A DNA stretch of 64,000 bases, from positions 62,001-126,000 of the forward strand of contig BBDJ01000006.1 of the NCBI GenBank assembly GCA_001312325.1. Reading direction: 5' to 3'. Of this stretch, positions 1 through 13,427 are shown piece by piece (position 1 is the first letter of the stretch; every line of letters begins with the position of its first letter). Under the pieces are notes generated by a model, which was not told the DNA's origin, did no database searches, and saw only the letters and a list, made by a program, of their open reading frames with translations. Origin of the DNA: Lysinibacillus pakistanensis. Lineage in GTDB: Bacteria > Bacillota > Bacilli > Bacillales_A > Planococcaceae. A program made the translations under genes and the position numbers.

Positions 1-68
1 GCAATTGATTTTTTTCCGAGTATGCCGCGAAGTTGCTTCAATAATTTCCGTTTGAGTTTCTTCAGCAT
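1..68 (-). CDS. Partial CDS, N-terminus of a lysine-rich protein
   Basis: Only about the first 22 codons lie in the window and the gene runs off its left edge. The ATG is preceded by a good ribosome binding site (AAGGAG about 8 nt upstream on the minus strand). The visible N-terminus is strongly basic and leucine-rich (MLKKLKRKLLKQLRG), 9 Lys/Arg in 22 residues. That pattern would suit an amphipathic helix, a cationic peptide or the cytoplasmic start of a membrane protein. An A7 run near the edge may carry an indel, so the last residues are uncertain. No family recognised. It is divergent from the HAD gene. Confidence 0.5.
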   Translation of the reverse strand, partial: MLKKLKRKLLKQLRGILGKKSI

Positions 69-167
69 GGCACATCACTCCTTAGGATCATTATAATAAA
101 AAAATTGTGTCTATGTAAAGTAATGAACCTTGAATCAATTATGCATTTATAGAAAGGAATTAAAAAA

Positions 168-941
168 ATGAAAAAAAATTTTGTTTTTTGACGTAGATGG
201 AACCCTCTATAATAGTAAAAAAAATATTACCTGGATCCGCTAAAGAAGCGCTGTTTGAAGCACGTCGCCAGGGGTATGAAATTGCTATTGCAACAGGTCG
301 TGCACCGTTCATGATTGAATCGTTGTTAGAGGAATTGGCTATTGATACATACGTTACCTTTAATGGACAATATGTTGTTTACAAAGGTGAGGTTGTCTAT
401 ACAAATGGTGTTGAAAAAGATGAGCTTGCTAAAATTATTGCCTTTGGTGAGGCACGAAATGAGCCAGTAGTTTTTTTTAGATGAAAAACGCATGATAGCG
501 TCAGTTGGAAATAATCATATGGTAGCGGAGTCTTTAAATACTTTAAAATATCCATATCCAGCATTAGACTCAACTTATTATATGCAGAATGCTGTTTATC
601 AAACACTAATATTTATGGAAGAAAAAGATGAATCTTTATATTGTGAGACATTCCCGAATGTACAATTTGTCCGATGGCATCGTTATTCGTGTGATATTTT
701 ACCAAAGGGTGGCTCTAAGGCTGCTGGTATTGAAAAAGTACTTGAGAGAATGGGGATTACATTTGAGGATGCTGTAGCTTTTGGGGATGGTATTAACGAT
801 ATAGAAATGCTTCAGGCTGTGGGGACAAGTGTGGCGATGGGAAATGGACATGAAAAGGTAAAGGCGATTGCTACACATATAGCTGATCATGTGGATCATG
901 ATGGCTTGGCAAAAATAATGCGTAAGCTAGCTATTATTTAA
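168..941 (+). CDS. ykrA: Cof-type HAD-superfamily phosphatase, YkrA-like (frameshifted in the sequence)
   Basis: Predicted cytosolic sugar/nucleotide phosphatase of the Cof (HAD IIB) family. The N-terminus gives the motif I loop FFDVDGT with the nucleophile Asp, followed by a threonine-containing strand (AIATGR). The C-terminus has the metal-binding motif GDGINDIEML. The reading frame is interrupted three times, at A8 (171-178), A8 (217-224) and T8 (471-478). Removing one base from each restores about 257 residues, the usual length, so these are probably sequence errors. The start ATG lies just after AGAAAGGAAT. In B. subtilis ykrA directly precedes ykrB (def); here the AEP module separates them, which supports the ykrA assignment. 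Confidence 0.8.
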
Positions 942-952
942 TGAAGAATTAA

Positions 953-993
953 AAAGCAACTAGTTGGTGGAAGTAGTCTCAGCTAGTTGCTTT
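953..993. terminator. Hairpin between HAD gene and DeoR gene
   Basis: An 11-bp inverted repeat (AAAGCAACTAG / CTAGTTGCTTT) with a 19-nt loop sits between the convergent 3' ends at 941 and 1002. It probably terminates both genes, although the T-tract is short. Confidence 0.6.
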
Positions 994-1001
994 GCTTTGT
1001 C

Positions 1002-1767
1002 TTATTTATCTGTTTGAACGAGTTTTATCTGTACACCCTCTTTTGTAAAATGCATGATAGTTTTTTTAGATAATGCACTATCGGTAATAATCGTATCTAT
1101 TTCTTGCAGTGGGCAGACTTGAATGGCAACGTCCTTATTAAATTTTGATGAGTCTGTTGCCAGGAAAACAGTTTGAGATATGGAAATAATTTGTTTTCTC
1201 GTGATGGCCTCCTCTAAATTAAAATCAGAAATACCTTTTTCGATAGAAACGCCACTTGCACAAATAAAGGCTTTATTAATATTAAGATGATCAAAGCGGA
1301 AAAGGAAGTCGTTAGATGTAACAGATTTCTCAGAGTGTCGAATTTTCCCGCCAATAATAATTACTTCTACTTTAGAGCCAATCAGCTCAAAGGCTACAGG
1401 TAGTGAATTTGTAATGACTGTTAGTTTTTCTTTTTCTACTAGGAATGGAATCATTTGATATGTAGTTGTTCCGCTATCTATAAAAATACAATCCCCATCC
1501 TGTACGTAGGATGCACAGGCTTTTGCGATAGCTATTTTTTCTGGTAGCTGTTCATGAAGTCGTTGATCGATGATTCCCTCAACTGGCTCAACATATTTTA
1601 CACCTCCATAAAATTTCTCAATTTTCTTCTCCAGCACAAGCTGTTGGATATCGCGACGAATTGTTTCCATCGAAACGTTAAACTTTTTTTGTGAGTGTTA
1701 CTAATTTCACAACTTTATGTTCCCGTATAAACTGCAAAATATGTTGTTGCCTTTCTATCATAAACAT
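1002..1767 (-). CDS. DeoR-family transcriptional regulator (one frameshift)
   Basis: N-terminal DeoR helix-turn-helix (about residues 5-55, with SMETIRRDIQ typical of the recognition helix) followed by the DeoR sensor domain. The sensor part has the sugar-isomerase-like motifs DCIFIDSGTTT and VITNSLPVA. A T7 run at 1684-1690 carries one extra base; correction joins the HTH to the rest and gives about 255 residues. The ATG at 1767 follows AGAGGTGATGTG. It is transcribed away from the AEP transport and degradation genes, and three direct repeats lie in the shared upstream region. Regulation of the AEP module is inferred from this position; the effector is unknown. Confidence 0.8.
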
Positions 1768-1786
1768 CACATCACCTCTACATTAT

Positions 1787-1849
1787 ATTTACTCAAAATA
1801 ATCATAACTTTGTCAACAGTTAGTCAGAATTTACTCAACATTTACACAA
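1787..1849. promoter_or_regulatory. Triple direct repeat ATTTACTCAA, candidate operator
   Basis: ATTTACTCAA occurs at 1787-1796 and 1829-1838, and with one mismatch (ATTTACACAA) at 1840-1849. Start-to-start spacings are 42 and 11 bp, close to four helical turns and one. The repeats lie between the divergent DeoR gene and the AEP ABC transporter. DeoR-family proteins often bind direct repeats, so this is the best candidate operator. A TATACT at about 1878-1883 may be the operon's -10, but no good -35 is visible. Confidence 0.45.
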
Positions 1850-1903
1850 AGACGCATTTTCCTTTACAAATTGTCACTATACTAAGGCTAAGAACTGAGA
1901 GAG

Positions 1904-2665
1904 GTGACCAATTTGTTAGTACTAAAAAATATCTCAAAAAGCTATAAAGATAAGGAAGTTTTAGTAGATATAAATATAACCATTGAATCAGGCGAAATTA
2001 TTTCGTTATTAGGGCCAAGTGGTTGCGGTAAAACTACTTTGCTCAATATTATTTTAGGACTCACAGAGCAAACGGCTGGTCAACTTATCTACAATGGACA
2101 AGATATATCGAAGAACACCATGCAAGAAAGGGGGTTTAATATTGTGTTTCAGGATTTTGCATTATTTCCTCATTTAAATGCATACGACAATATTGTCTAT
2201 GGATTGAAAAATAAAAGCGTGCAAATGTCCAAGGAAGAGGTTCAGGAATATATTGATTTTCTAGAGTTGACACCGCATTTACACAAAAAGATTCACGAAT
2301 TATCAGGTGGTCAAAAACAACGTGTCTCCATTGCAAGAACACTTGTTATGCAGCCAAAAATTCTTCTGTTAGATGAGCCATTAAGTGCTCTAGATGGTGT
2401 CATTAAGGAATCTATAAAGGAGCGCATTAAATTGATTGCTCGTGAATTTAATTTGACGACTATTATTGTGACACATGATCCGGAGGAGGCACTAACTCTA
2501 TCAGATAAAGTTTTAATTATTAATGAAGGAACAGTTGCTCAATTTGGTACACCACAGGAAATCGTATCAGCTCCCAAAAATCAATTTGTTGAGGACTTTA
2601 TCTTAAGACAGCTTCATATTAAGCGACACAACATCTATCAATTATTTGGAGAAACGTATGCTTAA
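1904..2665 (+). CDS. phnT: ABC transporter ATP-binding protein, 2-aminoethylphosphonate type
   Basis: ATPase of an importer for 2-aminoethylphosphonate, membrane-associated on the cytoplasmic side. Walker [10 protein letters not shown], signature LSGGQKQR and Walker B LLLDEPLSALD are all present, with the H-loop VTHDPEEA; about 250 residues. A GTG at 1904 is possible, but the TTG at 1913 is better placed behind GAGAGGTG. It overlaps the permease gene by 8 nt, so translation is probably coupled. Substrate is inferred from linkage to a fused PhnU2-type permease, a binding lipoprotein and phnW/phnX; on sequence alone the ATPase also resembles Fe3+ or polyamine transporters. Confidence 0.8.
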   Translation: MTNLLVLKNISKSYKDKEVLVDINITIESGEIISLLGPSGCGKTTLLNIILGLTEQTAGQLIYNGQDISKNTMQERGFNIVFQDFALFPHLNAYDNIVYGLKNKSVQMSKEEVQEYIDFLELTPHLHKKIHELSGGQKQRVSIARTLVMQPKILLLDEPLSALDGVIKESIKERIKLIAREFNLTTIIVTHDPEEALTLSDKVLIINEGTVAQFGTPQEIVSAPKNQFVEDFILRQLHIKRHNIYQLFGETYA

Positions 2666-4295
2666 AACGAATAAAATGATGAAAATAATTTTTCTGCCAA
2701 TTCTATTATTTTTTCTATTCTTTTTAATAGTGCCGTTACTTTATATGTTTTGGCAGTCTATTAAAATTGGAAATATTATTACCATTCAAAACTATTTAGA
2801 TGCATTGAAAAATATAGAAATCCGTAGATCTTTCTTAAATAGTTTTAAGGTTTCCTTTGCTGCATCGGTATTCACGACCATTTTAGCTTTTTTTATTGGC
2901 CTATGCGATTCATTTTACAACGATGCATCGCCATACGAAAAAGCTAGTACATATAGGAATCACGTTGCCCATGCTGTTACCAACCATCACCTATGGCTTT
3001 GTGTTGATTTATACATTTGGAAATCAAGGAATTCTTACAAAATTAATTGGACAGCCACTATTTACTGTTTATGGGTATAACGGCTTAGTTATAGGTTACG
3101 TATTATATACATTGCCAGTCGCTTTTATTTTAATGCAAAATTCTATGCAATATATAGATAAACGATTTTTACTAGTCTCCATGTTAATGCATGATCGTCC
3201 ATTGCGGCGTTTTTATCATACAGTTTTCCGTCCGATGCTAGGGACAATTGGTGGGGCATTTATTTTAACGTTTATTTTAAGCTTTACGGATTTTGGGATA
3301 CCTGCATCAGTTGGCGGAAATTACAGGGTGATTGCCACCGAACTCTATCAGGCTATGTTAGGTTCTATCGTGCATTTTGAGCGTGGAGCAGTTATCTCCG
3401 TGTTAATGCTGGTACCAGCTGTAATTGGAGTAGCTATGTTAACGATTTTAGAACGCTTTAATTTTCAATATAAACAGGCTGGACAAAGTGAACTTGTAAA
3501 GCACCGTCTACGTGACGGGTTGTTTACTGCTTATTCAATTGTCTGTGTAGTAGTGGTGTTTATTATTTTTTTCAACAATGTTTATTGTTCCTTTTACAAA
3601 AGGCTATCCATATGACTTTAGCTTTACATTAGAGCATGTTCAAAATGTACTGTCGGAGCAAGATTTAACCAAGGTATATGTCAATTCACTTATCGTGGCA
3701 GTATTAACAGCCGTTTTAGGTGTAGTTATCACTTTTCTGTCCGCGCTTCTCAATGCAAGGACACCATTGAAAGGAAGAAAAAGCTTAGATCTTGCTTCCA
3801 TGATTACGAACACAGTGCCAGGAATGGTGCTTGGTCTATCATACCTGTTTTTCTTTAATGGAAGTTCTTTAAAAGGGACATTCCTCATCATTATTGCCTG
3901 TAACATTGTGCATTTCTTTACAACACCTTATTTAATGGCAAAAAAATTCATTGCAAAAGATGGACCCTACATGGGAAGTGACTGCGGAACTATTAAGGGA
4001 TTCATGGTTAAAAACCGTTATACGGATTATATTGCCGAATATTAGACCAACTATTTATCAAATGTTTAGCTACTATTTTTTTTAAATGCGATGGTCACAG
4101 TCAGTGGCGTTATTTTCCTTGTTAGCACAAAGACAATGCTTGTATCTACAAGAATAAAAGAGCTCCAGCATTTTGCTAAATATACCGATATTTTTGTACT
4201 TTCTATATTTATTTTATGTACAAACCTCATTGTGAAATTAGGTTGTGACTATATAACAACACATAAAGAAAAAAGTGAAGGAGATGTCAAAATGA
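2658..4295 (+). CDS. Fused two-domain ABC permease for 2-aminoethylphosphonate (PhnU2-like; five frameshifts)
   Basis: Inner-membrane permease with two BPD_transp_1 halves in one chain of about 540 residues, like FbpB or ThiP. The first half contains an EAA-like loop near DKRFLLVSMLM and the second near MDPTWEVTAELL. The frame breaks in T7 (2888-2894), T7 (3566-3572), A7 (3940-3946), T8 (4076-4083) and A6 (4269-4274). Dropping one base from each gives one continuous protein, and the last correction creates a TGA overlapping the ATG of the binding protein (ATGA). RBS TTTGGAG precedes the ATG. The fused architecture matches the phnS2/T2/U2 class of putative AEP transporters. I infer one gene, not two or three pseudogenes. 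Confidence 0.75.
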
Positions 4296-5280
4296 AAAAG
4301 TCAACAAGTATGATGCTAGGGACAGTTAGTGCAGCGGCGGTAGTTTTAGCTGCATGTGGAGGGGCAGAAGCAGATTCCAAAGACCAAGTGATTATTTATT
4401 CAAATGCTGATGATGAAGCAATAGAGGTAATGGAATCAACATTAGATGACAAAGGCTATAAAGGAAAGTATTTAATACAATCCTTCGGTACTTCTGAGCT
4501 AGGTGGAAAAATGATGGCTGAAGGGAAAGATATCGAAGCAGATGTCGTAACAATGGCTTCTTATTTTATAGAAAGTGCGCAAACCTCCAAATCGATGTTT
4601 GTGGATATCTCTTCAGACCTTAAGCCTCTTGATGGTGGTGTTACGTATGCATTGCCGATTTTAGGAAATGTCGGCTCGATCTTTATCAATACGGATGTTT
4701 TACAACAGAAAGGGTTATCTGTACCAAAAACGATTAAGGATTTGACAGATCCTGCCTATAAGGATTTAGTGTCATTTCCAAATATAATGGATTCATCAAC
4801 TGGCTGGCTTTTAGTACAAGCCATTATCAAAGAATATGGAGAGCAGGAAGGGAAAAAAAGTTTTAGCAGCTTTAATTAAAAATGCTGGACCTCATATTGA
4901 GAGCTCAGGCTCAGGTCCTATTAAAAAGGTGAAAACAGGTGAAGTAGCGGCTGGCTTTGGCTTACGAATCCAAGCTATTGATGCAAAAAATGAAGGATTG
5001 CCAATCGATTATATTGATCCGACAGAAGGAAACTTCACACTTACAGAGTCTGTGGCTGTTGTGGATAAAGAGGGAGATGAAGCGCTAGCCAAAGAAATAG
5101 CGAAAGTAATTGCAACAGAGGCACGCGGTGTCTATTAGAGCAATATCCTGTAGCGCTTTTTGAAGGAGAGCAAGTAAAGACTGAGCATGTGCCAGCACAC
5201 CTTAAAAAAAATGGGATACAACTTTAACGGTAGATTTGTTAGAAAAACACCAAGCATTCTTTAAAGAAGCGCAACAATAA
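4292..5280 (+). CDS. 2-aminoethylphosphonate ABC transporter substrate-binding lipoprotein (frameshifts)
   Basis: Extracellular solute-binding protein anchored as a lipoprotein. It has an n/h-region signal and lipobox VLAACG (Cys at about residue 23), then a family 1/8-type binding fold starting VIIYSNADDEA, as in PhnS2 and Fe3+-binding proteins. Frame breaks: A7 at 4853-4859 (one extra), a missing T near 5134 and an A8 at 5204-5211 (two extra). Corrected length is about 329 residues. RBS GAAGGAGATG lies upstream; start overlaps the permease stop. Immediately followed by phnW, which supports AEP as ligand. PotD/FbpA-like ligands cannot be excluded by sequence. Confidence 0.75.
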
Positions 5281-5293
5281 GGGGTTATAGAAA

Positions 5294-6395
5294 ATGAGTA
5301 GCTATAAATTATTGACACCAGGACCATTAACGACAACTGAAACGGTTAAACGGGAAATGTTAAAAGATCGCTGTACATGGGATGATGACTATAAAAATGT
5401 TACACAAGTCATTCGTAAGCAGCTCTTGGTTTTAGCACAAGTTGATGAATCTGAGTACACAGCAGTGCTTATGCAAGGTAGTGGAAGTTTTGTAGTAGAG
5501 TCTGTTCTAACAACCGCTATAGGTGAAGACGATAAAGTGCTCATACTAACAAATGGTGCTTATGGAGAAAGAATTGTTGAAATGGCCGAAGTGTTAAAGC
5601 TGAAGCATGTTGTTTATAGTGTCCCCTATGATGAACAGCCCTCTTTATTAGAAGTCCAAGCTTTACTTGAAAAAGACCCGAGTATAACACATGTAGCTGT
5701 CGTTCATTGTGAAACGACCACTGGTATATTAAATCCAATTAAAGAAATTGGAGAAGTTGTTCATTCGTTCAATAAAACGTTCATCGTGGATGCTATGAGC
5801 AGTTTTGGTGGTGTACCCATGGATTTATCAGGCTTGTATATTGATTTTTGCATTAGTAGTGCCAATAAATGTATTCAAGGTGTCCCAGGGTTTGGATTTG
5901 TTATTGCTAAAACAGAGGTATTAGAAAAATGTAATGGACAGGCTCGTAGTGTGGCTTTAGATTTATACAATCAATGGGAAGTGATGAAAAAAGACGGTAA
6001 GTGGAGATTTACCTCACCTACTCATGTAGTAGCGGCTTTTGCGAAGGCATTAGAGGAGCTTATGGAAGAAGGTGGAATCAGTGCCCGCTATGAACGTTAT
6101 GCAGAGAATAATCAACTACTGCGCTCTCGTTTGTCAGCACTTGGATTTAAAGCGTATATTACGGAAGAACTACAATCGCCAATTATTACGACATTTTTGT
6201 TCCCACATAAAGAGTTCTCTTTTGAGCATTTTTATCATGAAATGAAAAAAAGCAGGCTTTGTTATCTATCCAGGCAAGCTGACAGATGTGGATACATTCC
6301 GTATAGGTAATATTGGTGATATACATGAAGAAGATATGCTTGCGTTATGTGAAGTCATTGAAAATTATATGGTGGTGAAAAACAATGAAAATTGA
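5294..6395 (+). CDS. phnW: 2-aminoethylphosphonate:pyruvate aminotransferase (one frameshift)
   Basis: PLP enzyme converting AEP and pyruvate to phosphonoacetaldehyde and L-alanine. The family N-terminus LLTPGPLTTTETVK is present. The PLP-binding aspartate sits in FIVDAMSSFGG, and the Schiff-base lysine in SSANKCIQGVPG (about Lys194). An A7 run at 6245-6251 has one extra base; correction extends the C-terminus through GFVIYPGKLTDVDTFRIGNIG to about 367 residues, the normal length. The corrected stop overlaps the phnX start by 11 nt, so the two catabolic genes are translationally coupled. First step of the PhnW/PhnX pathway. Confidence 0.9.
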
Positions 6396-7188
6396 AACAG
6401 TTATTTTTGATTGGGCTGGAACAGCAGTTGATTTTGGTTGTTTTGCCCCTGTAAATGTCTTTTTAACCATTTTTGAGGATGCTGGTGTAACAGTAACGCT
6501 TGAAGAGGCTCGTAAACCAATGGGTATGCTGAAAATCGATCATATTCGTACAATGCTAGAAATGCCAAGAATTCAAGAAGAATGGAAACGAGTTCATGGT
6601 CAATCCTTTACAGAAGAGGATGTACAAACACTATACAAAGAATTTGAGTCGAAGCTAATGGAATCTTTAGCGGCCTTTACAAATCCTATTCAGTATGTGA
6701 AGGAAACAGTACAACAATTAAGAGAAACGGGTATTCGAATTGGCTCTACAACAGGCTATACAGATTCAATGATGGAAGTAGTCACACAGCATGCAGCGAT
6801 GAAGGGGTATCAGCCTGATTTTCTAGTAACTCCTACCCAAGTTGGAGATAAAGGACGTCCTTATCCATATATGATTTTCAAAAATATGGAGGCGTTAGGG
6901 TCAGAATCGACGAAGCAGGTTGTGAAAATTGGTGATACAACGTCAGATATAAAGGAAGCATTGAATGCGGGCGTCTGGGCTGTTGGTGTTATTATTGGAA
7001 GTTCTGAGATGGGTCTTTCTGAAGAGGAATTCAACTCATTATCTGTGGAGGAACAACAAATCGAAATTCAGAAAGCGAAGCGTATTTTTGAGGAGATAGG
7101 TGCTCATTATACAATTGAAACTATGAAAGAGCTACCTGCGTTAATTGAAACTATTAATAATGGTTTAAAACTAGAATCAGTGGTGTAA
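6385..7188 (+). CDS. phnX: Phosphonoacetaldehyde hydrolase (phosphonatase)
   Basis: HAD-family enzyme that splits the C-P bond of phosphonoacetaldehyde to acetaldehyde and phosphate. FDWAGTAVD gives the nucleophile Asp9 with Ala11 at the usual acid/base position, as in B. cereus phosphonatase. PMGMLK supplies the Schiff-base lysine, Lys50, equivalent to B. cereus Lys53. GDTTSDIKEAL is the metal-binding motif. 267 residues, intact, normal length. Last gene of the AEP operon and followed by a terminator. With phnW it lets the cell use AEP as a phosphorus source and perhaps as a nitrogen source through alanine. Confidence 0.95.
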   Translation: MKIETVIFDWAGTAVDFGCFAPVNVFLTIFEDAGVTVTLEEARKPMGMLKIDHIRTMLEMPRIQEEWKRVHGQSFTEEDVQTLYKEFESKLMESLAAFTNPIQYVKETVQQLRETGIRIGSTTGYTDSMMEVVTQHAAMKGYQPDFLVTPTQVGDKGRPYPYMIFKNMEALGSESTKQVVKIGDTTSDIKEALNAGVWAVGVIIGSSEMGLSEEEFNSLSVEEQQIEIQKAKRIFEEIGAHYTIETMKELPALIETINNGLKLESVV

Positions 7189-7202
7189 ACCTCTTGAAAG
7201 AG

Positions 7203-7239
7203 CCTTTTAGTTGTGGATAAACAATTAGAAGGTTTTTTT
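7203..7239 (+). terminator. Rho-independent terminator of the AEP operon
   Basis: Stem CCTTTTAGTTG / CAATTAGAAGG (two G-T pairs), 8-nt loop, then T7. It starts 15 nt after phnX. Confidence 0.75.
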
Positions 7240-7305
7240 ATGGCTTAGAAAGGGAAATGGTAGATGGACACAATAAAATGAAGAGTAAAGTATGATTAAT
7301 GAATG

Positions 7306-7351
7306 GGTTACAAAAAAAATAACCTCGGCAGAAAGGAAATAACTGCAGAGG
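7306..7351 (-). terminator. Terminator of def
   Basis: On the minus strand CCTCTGCAG pairs with CTGCCGAGG, followed by a T-rich tract (A-run 7306-7322 on the plus strand). It lies 20 nt beyond the def stop. Confidence 0.7.
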
Positions 7352-7371
7352 CTTGTTTGCTTGATGGATTT

Positions 7372-7929
7372 TTAGTCACGCTCAAAAGGAATTGAATCGG
7401 GAATTTCCTCAAATGGATTTTTTTCATTAATTCGGTCGTAAAACATTATACCGTTCAGATGATCTAATTCATGCTGGAATGCGATAGCAGGTAAGCCTTT
7501 AAGACGCATTTTTTTCTCTTCTCCGTCGATTGTTTTAAATTTTACTGTAATGCGAGCATGACGAGGAACATAGCCAGGGACGTTGCGATCTACAGAAAGA
7601 CAGCCTTCGCCAGCAGTAAGATACGTATTTTCTACAGAGTGACTAACAATTTTAGGGTTAATTGCTACAAAGCTTAGTTGCTCACCATCATCATCTTGCA
7701 AATGTAAGGCGAACATTCGATGTAGACTATTGACTTGATTGGCAGCTAATCCAATGCCGCTACGTAAATCATATTTATCTGCCATTTCAGGATCTTGACT
7801 GTTGATGAGATATTGAAGCATATCTGCTGCAAGCTGTTTCACTTCGTCGGTTAACGGAAATTTAACTTCCTCAGCTTTCGTGCGTAAAGTCGGATGACCT
7901 TCGCGTATAATATCATCCATTAAAATCAT
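7372..7929 (-). CDS. def: Peptide deformylase
   Basis: Cytosolic metalloenzyme removing the formyl group from nascent N-terminal methionine. All three motifs are present: GIGLAANQ (motif I), EGCLSV (Cys metal ligand) and QHELDHLNG (two His ligands and catalytic Glu). 185 residues, intact; the long insert-bearing type of Gram-positive bacteria (DefB/YkrB-like). In B. subtilis this gene lies between ykrA and the ykyA-pdh region, as here apart from the AEP module. It is divergent from pdhA. Confidence 0.95.
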   Translation of the reverse strand: MILMDDIIREGHPTLRTKAEEVKFPLTDEVKQLAADMLQYLINSQDPEMADKYDLRSGIGLAANQVNSLHRMFALHLQDDDGEQLSFVAINPKIVSHSVENTYLTAGEGCLSVDRNVPGYVPRHARITVKFKTIDGEEKKMRLKGLPAIAFQHELDHLNGIMFYDRINEKNPFEEIPDSIPFERD

Positions 7930-8223
7930 ATGTGAATCTTCCTTTCAATCTTTGTGTGCCTTATATATAAGTATACATCACACATAATAACAATCACATG
8001 AAAAAAGATCTTATTTGACTATACTTAAAAAATTTTTCTATAGCTATTAGATTATCTATAACTGGGCATTCTACTATTGGTATGCATGGAAGAAAACCTA
8101 ATGTTTATGCATGTTATGTGAGTTGTTGTAATACAGAAGGTGTTAATGGGTGGTACAGTATAAGACAGCTTTATTGAATTGTTATTTTAGAAAAAAATCT
8201 TTGTTTGGACGCATAATATATGA

Positions 8224-8252
8224 TTGACCGACAGTATTTTATTCAGTATACT
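8224..8252 (+). promoter_or_regulatory. SigA-type promoter of the pdh operon
   Basis: TTGACC (8224-8229), 17-bp spacer, TATACT (8247-8252); close to consensus at optimal spacing, 72 nt upstream of the pdhA start. The rest of the 394-bp def-pdhA gap shows no gene or recognisable riboswitch. Confidence 0.7.
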
Positions 8253-8320
8253 GAGTCCTAAGAACAAGTTGTACTAGTTAAATAGTGATTTATTTTAATA
8301 CAGTTGAAAGGGAGATGTGA

Positions 8321-9441
<1,121 letters not shown>

Positions 9442-9444
9442 CCT

Positions 9445-10431
9445 ATGGCGCAAATGACAATGATTCAAGCAATTACAGATGCACTTCGCACAGAATTAAA
9501 GAATGATGATAACGTTCTTGTATTCGGGGAAGATGTAGGTGTCAACGGTGGGGTATTCCGCGCAACTGAAGGCCTACAAAAAGAATTTGGTGTAGACCGT
9601 GTATTCGATACACCATTAGCAGAATCGGGTATTGGTGGCTTAGCTATTGGCCTTTCTCTTCAAGGATTCCGTCCAGTTCCTGAAATTCAGTTCTTTGGCT
9701 TTGTTTATGAAGTAATGGATTCAATTAGTGGTCAGTTAGCACGTATGAGCTATCGTAGCGGTGGTGTCTATAATGCACCAGTAACAATTCGTTCTCCATT
9801 TGGTGGTGGAGTACATACACCAGAAATGCACTCAGATAGTTTAGAGAGTTTAATGACAGCGCAACCAGGGTTAACGGTTGTTGTACCATCTACTCCATAC
9901 GATGCGAAAGGCTTACTGATTTCATCTATTCGAAATGATAACCCAGTCATTTTCTTAGAGCATTTAAAACTATATCGTTCATTCCGCGAAGAGGTGCCTG
10001 AGGAAGCATATGAAATTCCACTTGGCAAAGCGGATGTAAAACGTGAAGGTAAGGATTTAACGATTGTTGCTTATGGTTTAATGGTACACGAAAGCTTGAA
10101 GGCTGCAGAAGAGCTTGAAAAAGAAGGTCACTCTGTAGAGGTTATAGACTTACGTACGATTCAACCAATTGATATAGAAACAATTATTGCATCTGTTGAA
10201 AAAACAGGTCGTGCAATCGTTGTACAAGAAGCGCAAAAACAAGCAGGTATCGCTGCAAATGTAGTAGCAGAAATCACAGAACGTGCAATTTTAAGCTTAG
10301 AAGCTCCTGTACTTCGTGTGGCTGCACCAGATACTGTGTACCCATTCCCACAAGCTGAAGGTGTTTGGTTACCGAACTATAAAGATGTAATGGAAACAGC
10401 GAAAAAAAGTTTTAACATTCTAATGAACTAG
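9445..10431 (+). CDS. pdhB: Pyruvate dehydrogenase E1 beta subunit
   Basis: Second half of the E1 heterotetramer; contributes the TPP-binding glutamate (FGEDVG region). The chain starts [18 protein letters not shown] and ends with a transketolase C-terminal domain ([11 protein letters not shown]). 328 residues, intact, normal length. The ATG follows AGAAGGAGTCGAAATAA, so the RBS lies inside the pdhA 3' end. Confidence 0.95.
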   Translation: MAQMTMIQAITDALRTELKNDDNVLVFGEDVGVNGGVFRATEGLQKEFGVDRVFDTPLAESGIGGLAIGLSLQGFRPVPEIQFFGFVYEVMDSISGQLARMSYRSGGVYNAPVTIRSPFGGGVHTPEMHSDSLESLMTAQPGLTVVVPSTPYDAKGLLISSIRNDNPVIFLEHLKLYRSFREEVPEEAYEIPLGKADVKREGKDLTIVAYGLMVHESLKAAEELEKEGHSVEVIDLRTIQPIDIETIIASVEKTGRAIVVQEAQKQAGIAANVVAEITERAILSLEAPVLRVAAPDTVYPFPQAEGVWLPNYKDVMETAKKSFNILMN

Positions 10432-10446
10432 AAAGGATGGGTACAC

Positions 10447-13221
<2,775 letters not shown>

Positions 13222-13233
13222 TTAGATATATGA

Positions 13234-13268
13234 AACGGTTATAAAGCATTAGCTTTATAGCCGTTTTT
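13234..13268 (+). terminator. Terminator of the pdh operon
   Basis: 14-bp stem AACGGTTATAAAGC / GCTTTATAGCCGTT (one mismatch), loop ATTA, then T6. Strong. Confidence 0.85.
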
Positions 13269-13427
13269 TGTATATTGCTTCTAATTTTGATAAAGTTACT
13301 ATATCGAATGAATATTCGAAAGGTATAATTCGACAACTGTACCAAGATCTAGCAGAGATAGAATTTCATCGCTAGATATCAATGCCTACAGAGCAATAGA
13401 AGTGAACAATAAACTGGGGTGATGGAA

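Noticed and set aside
2880..4275. Programmed frameshifting or transcriptional slippage at A/T runs of the permease gene
   Set aside because: The same kind of break occurs in unrelated genes across the window without slippery-site context or downstream structures.
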